NCBI GenBank assembly: GCA_002914845.1
Contig: JXTC01000078.1
Location: forward strand, 298,187-362,186
From: Trema orientale
Lineage: Eukaryota; Streptophyta; Magnoliopsida; Rosales; Cannabaceae
Length of the DNA: 64,000 nt
Reading direction: 5' to 3'
The position numbers and the translations under genes are program-made. Positions within the stretch are counted from its first letter, which is position 1. Every line of letters begins with the position of its first letter. Shown one piece after another: positions 50,531-63,968 of this stretch. The notes below the pieces were generated by a model. The model searched no databases and was not told the origin of the DNA. It was given only the letters and a program-made list of their open reading frames with translations.

Positions 50531-53500
50531 GTTTTGCTAGAAATGAAAAGGTCGAAACGAGCACTATTCTTATTAAGTTTGTTTCTATGCGGTATAATGG
50601 CAAGTAAAACATTAGAGAGTACGAGATGTCTAATCTTATTATAAGACTTAGAGCACTCAAGCTGGAGTTGTGTGATGACATACTTGTGTACCCAGTCTTG
50701 AACTATCTGCCTATATAATTCAGTACTTTCAAGATCACTTGCAATATCCTAAAGGAAAAGTAGACCTTGAATGAGCTTATAACTCAATGTGTGCAAGAAG
50801 AAGAGAGGCTGAAACAAGAGAAGATTAAGAGTGCTCACTTAGCTACTACTTCTCATGACAATGCGTCCAAGAAGAGGAAAATAAATAATAAAGGAAAAGG
50901 GATTGCAGACCCAGGGAATTCAGAGCATAAGGGTCAAAAGAAATATGATGTTGATTTTGCATGTTTCTTTTGCAAGAAAGTTGGGCATGTGAAGAAAGAT
51001 TATCCCAAGTACACCAAATATCGTGTTAAGAAAGGTATGCTTCTTATCTTTGTTAGTTCAAAAGTTAATTTAGCTATAGTACCTAATGACACTTAGTAGA
51101 TAGATACTGGTGCTACTACTCACATTAATATCACAATGTAGGGTTGTCTGAGCAGTCGACTGCCAACTCATGGTGAAAGATACATCTTCACGAGAAATGG
51201 TAAGAAGGCTGAAGCGGAAGCTATTGGAGACCTTAGGCTTGTATTAGGAACTAGTTGTAATTTAGTATTGGAAAATACATTTGTAGTACCGTCATTTAGA
51301 CAGAATTTGATTTCAATTTCATATTTGGACAAATTTGATTACTTTTGTTCGTTTAGTAATGAAGCTTTTAAGCTTTTCCAAGACTCAAATCTGATTGGCA
51401 CTGGTCCTTTAATTGACAAGCTTTATCAATCAGATATCCAATCTTCCAATAACAATGAAAACTTGCATGTCAATAGCATAGGCACAAAGTGTAAATTAAC
51501 AAATGAGAATTCTTATATGCATTGGTATAAACGTTTAGGACATATATCCAAACAATGTATAGAGCGATTACTGTCACAAAGAATTCTTAATTCCCTTAAT
51601 ATGACAGACTTTGAAGTTTGTATACAATGCATTAAACGGAGTAGACTAATAAAAGGAAAACAGATTTAAATAGGTGTAGTAATGTCTTGGAGTTAATTCG
51701 TACAAATATTTGTGCTCTATTCCCTACAGTTTCATAGAATGGACAATAATTTTTTATTACCTTCATATGGATACTTATATCTGATTTATGAGAAGTCATA
51801 ATCCTTGGATGTGTTCAAAAATTTCAAAGTCGAAGTTGAGAACTAATTAGGCAAGAAAATTAAGGCCATAAATTTTAACCATGGTAATGAATACTATGGC
51901 AAATATGACGGTTTAGGAGAATAATATCTATGGCTATTTACCAAATATCTTGCTGAAGTAGGAATCATACCTTAATATACCATGCCAAGGACTGCAAGCC
52001 AAAATGGTGTAGTTAAGAGACGAAACCGAACCTTAAAGGATATGGTGAGAAGTATACTTAGTTATTCTTCTTTATCAGAATCACTTTGGAGTGATGCTTT
52101 AAAAACTACAATCTATATCTTTAACCAAGTACCAAGTAAGGGGTGGCGAAAACCCCATATGAGATGTGGACAGGAAAGAAGCCTCGCATTAGGCGCTTAC
52201 ATGTCTAGGGTTGTCTAGCTGAAGCTAGGCCTTATAGGTCTAATGAAAAGAAATTGGACTCAAGGACTGTCAGCTGTTATTTTGTTAGCTACTCAGAAAG
52301 ATCTAGAAAATACAAATTTTATGATCCCTCAAACAGATCTTTTTTCGAAACAGGCAATGCCAAATTCATTGGGGACAGTGGGAGTATTGAAGTTAGAAAG
52401 ATAGTTTTTGAAGAAGAATGTGTTAATATTCCAACCACAATCACTACAGTAGCAATTAGTAGTGATCAGGTAACCATTCCTGATACTATTAAAATTGCAA
52501 ATCAAGATACTGTGATAAATTTGGACACTTTTGGCAGGACCGTCCACTCAAGTTGAGGCACCACCATCCATGGTTACAGATGTACCTCAACAACCTCAAA
52601 TAGAAGTGCCAATAAGGAAATCTACCAGAGAAAAAAGAAAAGCAATTTCTGATGACTATGTTGTCTACCTCTAGGAGCATGAATTTGATATGGGATTAGA
52701 AGACGATCCAACGTTTTTTAGTCAAGTCAATATGTGCTTCAACTCTGAAAAATGAATCGAAGCCATGAAAGATGAGATGAAATCTATGGAGGACAATGGT
52801 ATTTGGGATATCATAGAATTGCCTAAAAGAGCGAAACCGATTGGTTGCAAATGAGTATTTAAAACTAAACAGGATTCGAAAGGCAATGTAGAGAAATATA
52901 AGGCTCGCATTGTCACCAAAAGTTTTACTAAAAAGGAAGGCATTGATTACAAAGAGACCTTTTCATCATTTTCTACAAAAGACTCCATTAAAATAATCAT
53001 GGCACTTGTAGCTCACTATGATATTGAGTTATACCAAATGGACGTCAAAATAGCATTTCTTAATGATGACATTGAAGAAACAATATACATAGTGCAACTA
53101 GAAAATTTTGAGTCAAAAGACTCAAAACACCTTGTATGTAAGCTTAAGAAGTCCATTTATGGTATAAAACAGGCATCCAGATAGTGGTACCAGAAATTTG
53201 ATCAAGTAATCACCTCATTTGGTTTTAAGGAGAATACTATTGATCAGTGCATATACCTCAAGATTAGTAGGAGCAAGTTTATTCTATTAGTGCTATATGT
53301 AGATGATATTCTACTAGCAAGCAGTGATATAATACTCTTACATGAAACTAAAATGTATTTTTTAAGTCACTTTGAAATGAAAGATCTTGGTAGTACATCT
53401 TTTGTGTTGGTTATATAAATTCATCGAGATTAATCTCGAGGATTATTAGGATTGTCACAAAAGGCCTATATTGATAAGGTGCTTAGTAGATATGGTATGA

Positions 53501-54717
53501 AAAGATGTGCCCTGGAGACACACCTATGGCAAAAGATGACAAATCCAGTTTGTTCCAATGTCCAAAGAATGATCTTGAGAAGAAACAAATGAAGAATTTT
53601 CCTTATGCTTCAGCAGTAGGAAGCTTTATGTATGCGCAAGTATGTACGCATCCAAATATAGTATACATTATTGGAATGTTAGGCAGATATCTTAGTAAGC
53701 CAGGAATTGATTATTGGAAAGCAGCAAAGCAGGTTATGCGGCATCTACAGAGAACTAAAGATCATATGCTCACATATCGGAGATCCAACCATTTGGAGAT
53801 CATAGGATATTCAGACTCTAATTTTTCTAGATGCCAAGAAAGTAGAAGATCCACTTCAGAATAGGTCTTTATGATAGCTGAAGGAACTGTTTCATAGAAA
53901 AGTATCAAACGGATACTTATAGCTTCTTCCACCATTGAGGCAGAATTTATAGCATGTTATATATCACTAGGCTGCACATAGTCAATGGTACTGAGAGGCC
54001 ATTGAGAATCAATTGTGATAATAAGCCTGCAGAACTGTATTCCAAGAACAACCGGAGCTTGTCAAAGTTAAAGTACATTGATATCAAGTTCCTAGTTGTC
54101 AAAGAAAAAGTTCAAAGTCTTCAGGTATCAATTAAACACATTAGCACCAACTCCATAAAAGTAGATCTGTCCACTAAGGGTTTGCCACCTAAGGTGTTTT
54201 ATGAGCATGTTGCTCGTATGGGAGTAGCCTATATTGACAATATATCTGTTTAGTGGGAGTTGTATTTAAAACCTTCATGTATATATTATTGATATGTTAT
54301 TTTATGTTTATTTAATCAAGACTAAAGTTTATGGCTTGACTATTTATGTTTGAAAACTCTGAAATAAAATTTAGGACTTTCTGTTGCAGTTTAGTATTTG
54401 GTACTAAAAGTGTTTTAGTAGAGTCTTTGAGTCACTAACTAGGACCAGTTGGCAATAAGTATGTTTTAGATCCTATTACATGCAATTACCGTACTACACA
54501 TCCATGCTTGATCTATGTTATTGGTTGTACTTGTATTATGACCATTGATGGGTCCCATTACGTATAATTGTAATGAAGGCTACTTTGATCCCACATTGAT
54601 ATAATTAATGTACCAAATTGTTAAAGTGTTGTTTCTCGTTATAAATAGCAAAAGATGAGCTCAAAGTATATCTATGTACAAATTTTTAGCTTAAAATATA
54701 TAGCCAAAGTGGGAGAT

Positions 54718-55297
54718 TGTTAGCATTTTCTTAAATACGGGCTTATATATTGGTATATATTGTATATAGGCCTGATGTCTATGTAAGAGCCCAAAACCAA
54801 AGTGATCTAAATAAGTTAATTAGTTGGGTTTATAAAACGTAAGTATTTCTTATCAGTTTAATAGTATGAGCCAAATATGTGTAGAAGCCCAGTGCTAAGT
54901 CCATTATGTATGATGGGGCTATAATGGATTAGCCACACTCAATGAGGGGTATGATTCCTGAGATACAGAGTAATTAAAAAGGGATGAAAACTGTCATACA
55001 ACTTTCTTAAGGCATTCTGATAACTTCTCACTATCTCATCTAGAAAGAAACTAAGAGAGACAATTCTTGCTCTGTAATCTCAGAAGGCTAATCACGTAAG
55101 GATTGCTGCTCAATGGATTCTAGTACACCACTATAATAACATCTTTTTTCTTGTTTCATCGTATAAGCTTAATGATTTATATGAAGATCCTACTATATTT
55201 ATGATTTTATGGTCTATGTGTTATTAATGAAAGTTCACGTAGATTGTATGTCATAACTTGTTTTATGGATTAATCTGTCAAGTCATTAATCCAACCA
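54718..55297 (+). repeat. 3' LTR of the copia element
   Basis: Starts TGTTAGCATTTTC after the purine tract and ends near ATTAATCCAACCA. Colinear with the 5' LTR at about 88-90% identity by eye. Confidence 0.9.
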
Positions 55298-55392
55298 AAA
55301 AAAAAAAAAACAAACAAAATAAGAACATTTTACGAATTAGGGGAGACACAAAAGATACTTTGAGTTGAAAGAAGCACAATTGGTCTAAGATT

Positions 55393-55568
55393 GACCTCTT
55401 TAATTTCTTTTGCCCACTGAGGCTAACTTAGCGAGTGGGGTGAGATAAGAATTGGGTATTAGGTCGGGATTTCAACTCTCAGTATGCATGAGTTATTTTC
55501 TTTTATTTATTGTAAGTGAAAGTCATTAGTTAAGCCCCACTTAAAAAAAAAAAAAACAAAAAAAAAAA
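55393..55568 (+). mobile_element. tRNA-derived SINE with 18-bp target duplication
   Basis: About 176 bp. It is flanked by CACAATTGGTCTAAGATT (55375-55392) and CACAATTGATCTAAGATT (55569-55586), 17 of 18 identical, a target-site duplication of the length made by LINE machinery. Inside are an A-box-like word TAGCGAGTGGGG (55431-55442), a weaker B-box-like word GGATTTCAACTC (about 55470), and an A-rich 3' tail. Orientation is plus. The near-identical duplication suggests a fairly recent insertion. Family name not determined. Confidence 0.85.
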
Positions 55569-55995
55569 CACAATTGATCTAAGATTCTTAAGAATATGTA
55601 TGAGTTTGTACGAAGGGATAGACATTAGCATAATTTCGTCTATTGAAACTACGAACTCCTCCTTACCCATTAATGTGCTTGTGGTAGGACACCAAATTGA
55701 CAAATATTCCATATGATAGGGAGGGCCAATATTTAAAAAACAAAAAACCAAAAATGGAAAAAAATACCGGTACCATTTTTTACACCCAATTAAATATTTA
55801 TAATTATAATAACCATTTTATTTGCTCAAATTTACACAGTTTTTTTCTTTCTTAAAAAATTGGTCTTGTTTGTCATTTGCTGCCACACAAATCAACTCCA
55901 AAAGAGAAATCCAGCTGCTGTTAATTTCGACTAATGTTTCTAAAAAGGATTACTTAGCTATTTAACGCGAAAAATACAGTCATAGTCTAGTAATT

Positions 55996-56078
55996 AACGA
56001 GCGAGCCCAGGCCCATGGAATATCTACATTTCACATCTCATGATGAGATGTTGAATTCAAACGGGCCTCTCGCTCGTT
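55996..56078. repeat. Inverted repeat (hairpin-forming)
   Basis: AACGAGCGAG (55996-56005) is exactly inverted at 56069-56078 (CTCGCTCGTT), with a further GGCCC/GGGCC pair just inside. The loop contains CATCTCATGATGAGATG, itself a perfect short palindrome. Preceded by AGTCTAGTAATTAACG, which resembles a pol III A box, so a SINE remnant is possible. Confidence 0.7.
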
Positions 56079-59000
56079 ACAGATAGAATGGGATCACATC
56101 CAACCATTTCTGGAGTATGGTACTGAGGCCCATATTTGTTTTTGTGTCACACTTTCATTTTTTTGGTACTAAGGCCCATATTTTGTTTTGTGTCACACTT
56201 TCATTTTTTTTTTTTTTTTGAACTCTATTATTTACCGATCGTAGAAAAATACATTTCTAATCAATCTAATCTGGGATCCAATGTGAGAGCACGCCTTATT
56301 GGTAATTTATACTATCGAATTGCTATAATTTGATGGCAACTCGAAGGATTTTAGAGATACTGTAATGCTCGTGTAAGAATTTCGACAAGTTCAGAATCAG
56401 GAATTTGTATTTTCTTACTCACCGTTTGACGGTCAAATTTTGACCACAGAACAAAATAAAAATAAAAGACTAAAAAACTCTATCACGTGTTATTAGATAA
56501 GGGATTAGTTATTAGTGATGATTGCTATAATTTGGAATTTTGTAAGAAAGATAATCCCCTTTGAACGGTTTCGTTTAGGCTTTTGTGAAATAAGTCTTGA
56601 GCAAATATACTAGACAAGCATATAACAGCGGGGCCCTTCTGGTAATGAAGTTAAAATTCGGGTCAAGTTTTGTTTCAAGTGACAAATTACCATATCCTAA
56701 ATTGTAATGTTCCCGAATCAAGAAACAAATAGCTAAAATTATGAAACTTTTGGCCATACATGTTGTGTGGAATAAAGTTGAGAATCAGTACTCTTAAAGC
56801 TAGCATAAAGTAATTCAATTTGACACTGTAGACTTGCCCTTGCAGCAAGGGCCGGGCTGACAGATTCAAAACTCCATACCCTATATTTTGTCCAACTTAT
56901 AGTCTCACTGTCACATTATCCTATAATAATTTTGTAAAATATAACCTACATGGTAATTTATAAGTTTTTTTATTTTTTTTACTCATGATGACCAGTAAAT
57001 TAATGTATTTAATATCACTATGATCAAGGTAAAATTAGACAGATCAGGCTCGAACTATGTCTCGACCCCACCCCGAACAATAATATGGCTTTTAATTAGT
57101 ATTGAAAAAAAATCACAAGTATTTGCACCCTAGCTAGCTATAGTAAAGCTTTCAACAGTCAAATTAACTGTGTGAAAGAAAATACTAGTGATGGTTGGAT
57201 TGGACCACAGCATTGATGAACATGAAGGTCATATAGGGCACTTAACATCTTGCCAAGAAGAAAGAGATGAATAGTGAGTCGCATGCGTAGTCTGGCCTCA
57301 ACCTGCAACACTAAACATTCCACAAACCCTAGAGCTAGCCCTATTTTGCATATATAGTGGCCTATATTGAAGGAAAACTCCTATAGTAGTTTCTATCGGA
57401 TGATTTGGCTTTTTCTCCTTTTAGAAGGGTTAGGACTTAGGACTACAGGCTGCCAAATTAAGCCCCCTTTCACGTCACAAGCGGGAGTTTTCATCACTAG
57501 AAATATTCCACTGTAGGATTACAAGATATATGTATCTATAGCTACATATATGAATCATGATGCATATAATTTTAATGGTTACTTTATAAGCCTCTTCAAA
57601 GTTTTGATTAGCCAGCTAGTATATATTGTTTATCCATATGAACGCGTCAATTCCTTACGCGCGGTATAATTAACTGTTTGACAAAATTAGACAAGTTAGT
57701 TCTTTAGTTATAAGCTGGCTAGCTAGCAAGCTACATAGTACGGTAATAATTAATGAAGTTAATCGACGACTATTATTATTGACACTATATTTTCCAAATT
57801 TTCGGCCAATATAATTGCATGAATATCAATTATGCACTTGTTGAGGTACGTGTATTAATGTGCTCCATTATTTAACTCCAACTAATGTGGATATGACATT
57901 TTATTATTAGCGTAAATATCTGGTCTTTTTGTATGTATATCCAATCAAATCATGAGAAAGCAAGCGGAAAAAAAAAAAGTAGTTTTCACGATACATTTGT
58001 TGCTTTCGCTTTTGCAATGTGTGGAAGAATTTAAATTCCAGAGACTTCCTTTTTTTCCTCATATTATTATTATTTTTTTTTAAAAAAAGAAGAAAATATG
58101 GATGAAAAAGGAAAGAATTAATTAAGGAGCCGAGGGGCAAAGAAGTGTCATATCTCTCTCACTAGCCCTTTGGCACAGCAGTGTTGTGCATTATAGACAC
58201 AAAGGTGAAAGGGTTATAGGAGTCGGTACTAGGTGTCACGGTTGCCTAGGTATGAGCTAAACCTACAGTTTTGATAGTTTGCCTCCACTCTAGTACTTGA
58301 GTTCACAAATTACGCATGATGACTACTGTTATGACTTTGTGGGACACTCTGGATAAGAAAAACGACAATCTCTTCTACATATATATATCGTTCTATTCTA
58401 TGCCTCTTGCGGTTTCCTTGTTTGTAAATTGTAGTTTGTTCCACAAGATTTTGCTTTATATTTTAAAGAAATTTATGTATAGGGCTTACTATCTTTTTTT
58501 TAAAAAAAATTAAATAACATGAGTTTATGTCTAAAGAGGACGGGACATGGGGTACCTACCGTTTCATTCAATTCTTGACCCCCAGATCCGTATCAAATTA
58601 AGCTTAAAACAAACTGAACAAAATTATAATGGCATTTAAATATGTTATTCAGGTAATTATAAATATATATATTAGCATTTAAATAAACACGAAAGGTGCA
58701 GCCTTTTTGCTCTTTAATTTATATATTGTCTAGGGATGAATGACCCATTTCCGGACCACTCTAGTCTCTATATGTATACATATATAGTATATATTATATA
58801 ATATAGTCGTTCATTCCTAACGCGCAGTTTGTGTCCCCCAACTTTAAATCAAGTTTTGGGGTGTGTCTACCACTGTATTCAGATAGGCTTGCCGCTTGGG
58901 AAACTGATCTGCTCAGGAAATTGATAACTCAGATCGCTATTAATTTATTTCAACTTCTGATTTTCCTGGCGAATCAATTATTATTATTAAGAAAACGATG

Positions 59001-61246
59001 TCGTTTATGAGTTGAGAGATATGCACTCTTGTGTCGTATATGTAGTGTAGTTGGTTATTGGAACATGTCAAAGAGAACCTGTCAGAGCATTAATTTGTTT
59101 CGGAAGTGGACTGTGCATGTTTACATGAATTGAATATACAACGATCGAGAGTTTTCATGATGAGTTTCTAAATAATGGTGTACGGTAATCTCAGGACCCT
59201 GTCTTTGAGATTTGCATTAAAACTGCATATATGGATTGATCGATCATGTTCAAACAGGACGATCAGAAAGAAGAAAAAGCTGTTTTGATTACAATCAATA
59301 AATTAAAGGGACCAAATTTTTATATGTAAGAGAATTGGCGCCTAGGGCATCAGAACTTATGCAGAAAATCACGTATTCAATCTCAGCTTACCTTACAAAA
59401 GATGATCTAAAGACGATATTCTTATGGAATTGGAATTGGTTATTATTGCCATTATAATAATTTTACTTATCATGCAAATTACTACCTGAGCATATTAAGT
59501 AGGGAAAAAAACTAATTTTTCGCATGGTGCCAAGGCTTTGATCAGTTACTATATTTTTATACATTATATATATATACACAAATTAATTGAATTAAGTAAC
59601 TAGGTACCATGATGATATTTTCTTGCAGTTCCAAAACTGATCGAGAGATCTGACTAGACGGCCTTAATTTCTTAATACAGGTTATTATATAATATGTAAA
59701 ATTAAATTGGCAAATATAAATAATTATCTTCTTCTTTCACAAGCTAAACTTGTGAGCATATCATATATATCATGGTCACCAGAAAAGGGAAAAAAAATTG
59801 TAAAATGTAAAAATAAGCATTGCCATATTTCAGACTTTTAAAGATTAGCTTGTGTTGAATAATTTGTATATACAAACCATGAAGATATGTTTTACGACAT
59901 GAGCCGGTGACCAAATATCAAAGCACGTATTTCTCTCAAAAACATGCGGTTATAATGTCAAGAAACAGTCAGCAACCACAACTTTATTGAAACAATACAC
60001 AGTTTTATTGTATAATGATATATAATATGGTCAATGGGGCTAGATTCCATTGCCATCTTCTCCAATCACCTATCTTTTTCTTTGTGCACATTGTCTTTTT
60101 CTTTGTGGACCACTATTTCATACCAAATTATGTGACGGTTGATTTATCAATTTTTAATTAGTTAAATACAAAATAGGCATAACTAACTTGAATGTCATTT
60201 AGCAATTATATGCCGACAAAATATTTTCATGTCAAATCTCAAAAACTTGCTAAATAGAAAAACTTGATAAACATAGAAATATTCTTTCAAAAATATTTAA
60301 AAACAAGTATTCTTAAGCGCAGTATTAGAATATTTTATGGCCTTCAACTTAATTCATTAATATCTGAACCCTAGGTCTCACAAACAAAATAGTGAACGCT
60401 ACGAACCATAAAACCATATACAGTGAAATATACATAATATTATGCGAGAGTTTAAATCTATTGTCCAATTTTGATGTTCCGAATGTCCAGCAAAATAGAT
60501 GACACATCATATTAAATTTTTAAATAAAAGATGATAAGGTCAAAAAAACTAGTCAAGTAGGTTCAAATTTTAACCGATGTATCTAGTAAGACTTAAACTA
60601 TGACATCAAAATTGAACAGATGATATATCAGAACTCATGCAGGATGGAGAAGGACCCATATTTTCTCATTCGTCGAAATTAAGAACCTTATCTTCAACTC
60701 CTTAAATCATAAATATATAATACTTAAGGCTATAGGTATAACATGTACTGCAGTTTCACGGAATCAAGCAGCTATTCTATTGTTCATTCCTTTAAAAAAA
60801 AAACACAAAAAGAAAAAAAACATTATTTTTCCTTAACATAGCCACTTACGTATATAGAACCAAGAATCAGATCTCTTTTTGTTAATTAAGCAACAAAGTA
60901 CCAAATCTTGTGAACTTCTTAACATGGAAAATTCCCTCTTCGACCTATGTTTCTATATAGATATCTTGATATATTCCAAAACAAATAATTCTTAAAAGAA
61001 AATAAGATAATAATTCAGCAATGAACTTTATCAAGAGAACTACAATTCAAGGGGAAGATTGCACATGTGACGGTGTCATGAATATTGAGAAACTACTTAA
61101 GTTAAGGTTCTTATAGCCATTATGTTATTAATTTCATATGTACCAAATCCAGCAAGCTATGTATCATGGTAGCGTTATCATATGCTATAGGCATATCACT
61201 TATGTACATTTAGATCGGAGCAGCTCATGACCCTAGCTATATTTAC

Positions 61247-61247
61247 C

Positions 61248-61274
<27 letters not shown>
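61247..61274. repeat. TA dinucleotide microsatellite
   Basis: About fourteen TA units in intergenic DNA. Likely length-variable. Confidence 0.9.
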
Positions 61275-61278
<4 letters not shown>

Positions 61279-62332
61279 GTCTGCACATTATTTACATTTA
61301 CAAAAATAATAAATCGATCGTCTGTATAACATATAGCATATCATGATTTCTAACTGCATAGGGATCTGCTTATAGCAACACTCTTCAGTATATATATATA
61401 TATTTATATATACATATAGAAGGGGTCACATCCCTGCATGTCTATTCAGATGCTAAATTTTATTGTTTTGCAGGTAAGTAGTTGGCATGAATGCTACTAA
61501 TAATTATGCATTTACGTAACTAAATAGGTTTATACAGAAAGAGAAAGAGTGAAGGTTCTTCAAGGTTATAATTTCACTTTTTGAACTTGATGACGATCAG
61601 AGACTTGCCTAGCTAGCTACTTGCCAATATTTGCCAATAGTACAGTATGAAGACCCTTACCAAGAGTGGAGTACCTTCCTTATATATCTCTTTTTATTTA
61701 TTAATTTATTTATCTCAAAAGAATACTTTCCAGAGACATAAAATCCATTTAAAATTCTTTTGCTTAACCAAACACGAAACGAAACCTACTACTCGTCCCA
61801 CAATTTCATCCGGCAAGCAATCGGATAAACAGGAAAAAGCAGCTTCGAGTTCAGCACCAACCAGAAAGCGCATTCATTATCAAACCCAGATAGGAAAATA
61901 ATATATTAAACTACCAAATAACATAACATAACATAAAACAAACAATTAAGCAACATGTATATCCAAAATGTTGTCCCAGAAACCAGGGCCATATTTAATT
62001 ATAACCCAATAAAGAAAAAAAAAAGATTTTCGAATTCATGATATTGGAGTCCATCATTGAAAATCTGAATTGAAATTTGAAAAACAAAAGCCAAACATCA
62101 AGATAATATTCTTCTACTCCTCCTCCTCCTCCTCGTCCTATTCTCTAGTACACTTCCTAGGCCTTCTTCTACTTCAGTGCATGTTTAAGGAAACTTAAGA
62201 AACCATAATTAGAATACTAAATATTAGAGAGTAGCTAGCCTACAAATCAACATAAAGTTTTTTTTTTTCTTTTTTTTTTTAAGGCGAAGTAATAAGGCTC
62301 TAGCTAGGGGAATGAATTATGAGGCTTATCTT

Positions 62333-63877
62333 TTAAGACCTCGGGGGTGGGAAGAATTGCGTACCGGCCATAAAAGCGTTGAGCGGAGTTGGGTACATGG
62401 AAGGGTCAAGCAACGAGATAGAAGTGTTACCGGCTGCCGTACTGGTGGCAGCAGTGGTTGCCGCTGTTATGAGATTGAGCTGTTGGCCACCGTCTTCGCC
62501 GGTTGATCCGCCGCCGCGTCCGGACGACGAGCCCTCCCCGCCGGTGTAATGACCTTCTGGACCTTGGTCGTAAAGAATCCCCTTGAAAAGATGCCCTCCG
62601 ATGTTCACAGCCGTCTGATACGCGTAATTCTCATCAGCATCGTCCATTGCGCTGACCTTCACGCACCGAAAGACCGCTGGAGAATTCACTTCGGCTGGAA
62701 ACGCGCCTCCCAGTTCCAACCCTAATTATAATCCCCCCCAACAAAATCATCAAGCACATAACAATATATATTAACCTTTAATTTCTTCATACTTTACATA
62801 TTTATTTATATATATATGCATATATTTGCCATAAGTAATAGGTATATAAGCTCATGATTTTGATCTAAATATTAACACAAAATTACTGATGATACAAGTA
62901 CTTTTCGTCAGTTTTACCGACAAACAGTGGTAGAATAGAGAAAAATAAGAAAAGCAAAGTCAGTGGGTAACTATGGAGGTGGACTTTCTCACATGCAAAC
63001 GATATTGTTTCGAAAAGGTCCAGAAATGATTAAAATCACTCAAAGTATTTGTTGTTATTATTATTCTTCCTTACCTTCATTCATTTAATTCTTTTCTTTT
63101 TATCTTATAATCGAGGGCAGGCAAGGGCGTGTTTGTTTTGTTTGTATTGTAAACTACAACTTTACCTGACGTGTTGTTGGGTAAACGAGTAGTAGTAGTA
63201 GTGGCGGTAGTGCAAGCAGCAAGAGCCGCGGCTTGAGAATCTCTTTGTCGCTTGGAATTGTCTACAACTCGAAACTGTTGATGGTCTTGTTGTTGTAAAG
63301 CCGCTAGTTGTTGTTGCCTCTCGCGGCGTTTGGCAGCTGGAACCCAAGTGCTCTTAACGTGGGTTTGGCACTGAAACCCTCGGCTCTTGCAGCACGTACG
63401 GCACCTCAAGTGGGAACAATCTTTCTTAGCTTGGTTCCCACAGTCTTGGCAATTCATACCTCCACCTCCACCTCCTCCTCCAATTCCTAAACCTCCTGGT
63501 CTCATAACTGTAAACCCGAGTCTAGTTGGGTCATCAGAAACGACGTCGTTTAGGTTTCTAAGGTTATTGGCTCGGCTGCTAGGACTAGTTGACCCAAAAG
63601 AGAGTACGTAGTTGTTGAAATTTTGGGGATGTTGATGATGATGATGATTGTGATGATGATGATGATGATGATGAGGCCATATCTCGAAGCTGCTACTACT
63701 ATTACCCTTGTTGTTGTTGTTGTTGTTGTTGGTGCAGATCTCGGAATCGGCTGATCTGAACAGGAAAAGGTTGCTTTCTCTCTCGGCTTGATCTTGTTGA
63801 TCCTCTTGTTTGGACGGTACTGATTGAGGATGAGGATGATGATCTCTTGATCCGCCTAAGCAAAAGAACCCAGCCAT
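62333..63877 (-). CDS. SRS: SHI/STYLISH (SRS) family transcription factor
   Basis: Two exons on the minus strand: 63877-63166 and 62721-62333, with a 444-bp GT-AG intron, giving 366 aa. Start MAGFFCLGG is the family N-terminus; earlier non-ATG frame is ignored. Parts: His-, Asn- and Gly-rich low-complexity regions (51-57 Asn, 69-82 mostly His, 133-140 Gly), RING-like zinc finger Cys143-Cys170 ([24 protein letters not shown]), basic [10 protein letters not shown] after it (nuclear signal), and the IGGH domain around 254-290 ([33 protein letters not shown]). The family binds ACTCTAC-type sites, activates YUCCA auxin synthesis genes and controls style, stamen and leaf development with auxin. Which member (SHI, STY1, STY2, LRP1) cannot be fixed. 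No defect seen. Confidence 0.95.
63640..63680 (-). repeat. CAT trinucleotide run encoding the His-rich tract of the SRS gene
   Basis: The coding strand has CATCATCAT repeats giving about a dozen His around residues 69-82. A second run (GTT on plus, near 63711-63730) encodes the Asn tract. Such in-frame microsatellites vary in length between alleles. Confidence 0.85.
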
Positions 63878-63908
63878 AATTTCTTGCACCCAAAGCCCAA
63901 TACTAACC

Positions 63909-63968
63909 TCAATTTGGGGTCAAAATCCATATCAGAAAAAATTAAAAAAAAAAAAAAGAAAAATTACC
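63909..63968 (-). other. Possible 5' UTR intron of the SRS gene
   Basis: On the minus strand a good donor (GTGAG|GTAATTTTTC, near 63968) is followed about 60 bp later by a T-rich tract and an acceptor-like TTGAGGTTAG (near 63909), upstream of the ATG. Several SHI-family genes have a leader intron. The window ends too soon to be sure. Confidence 0.3.

Larger units (their letters stand above)
48962..55297 (+). mobile_element. Ty1/copia LTR retrotransposon, degraded
   Basis: About 6.3 kb with two LTRs, a copia primer-binding site (TGGTATCAGAGCA at 49541) just after the left LTR, and a purine-rich tract (GTGGGAGA) just before the right LTR. Parts appear in copia order: gag-like with a zinc-knuckle-type segment (about 50570-51060), protease then integrase (about 51090-52150), reverse transcriptase (about 52740-53420, with LYVDDILLAS), RNase H (about 53500-54250). 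The element is broken in roughly ten places and cannot be active. LTR comparison by eye over the first ~200 bp gives about 25 differences, so insertion is probably several million years old. Flanking A-runs may be the target duplication. Confidence 0.93.
55587..62332. other. Long intergenic region downstream of the SHI-family gene
   Basis: About 6.7 kb, AT-rich, with no supportable gene. It holds an inverted repeat at 55996-56078, a duplicated phrase near 56120-56205 (GTACTxAGGCCCATATTTTG), TA microsatellites (61247-61274, 61391-61412) and poly-A/T tracts (62261-62280). The 84-codon frame at 61647-61901 has no family features. The last few hundred bases include the 3' UTR of the SHI-family gene. 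Confidence 0.45.

Noticed and set aside
61647-61901. An 84-codon frame with a hydrophobic start.
   Set aside because: No domain, low-complexity Ser/Lys/Thr tail, no splice or promoter support.
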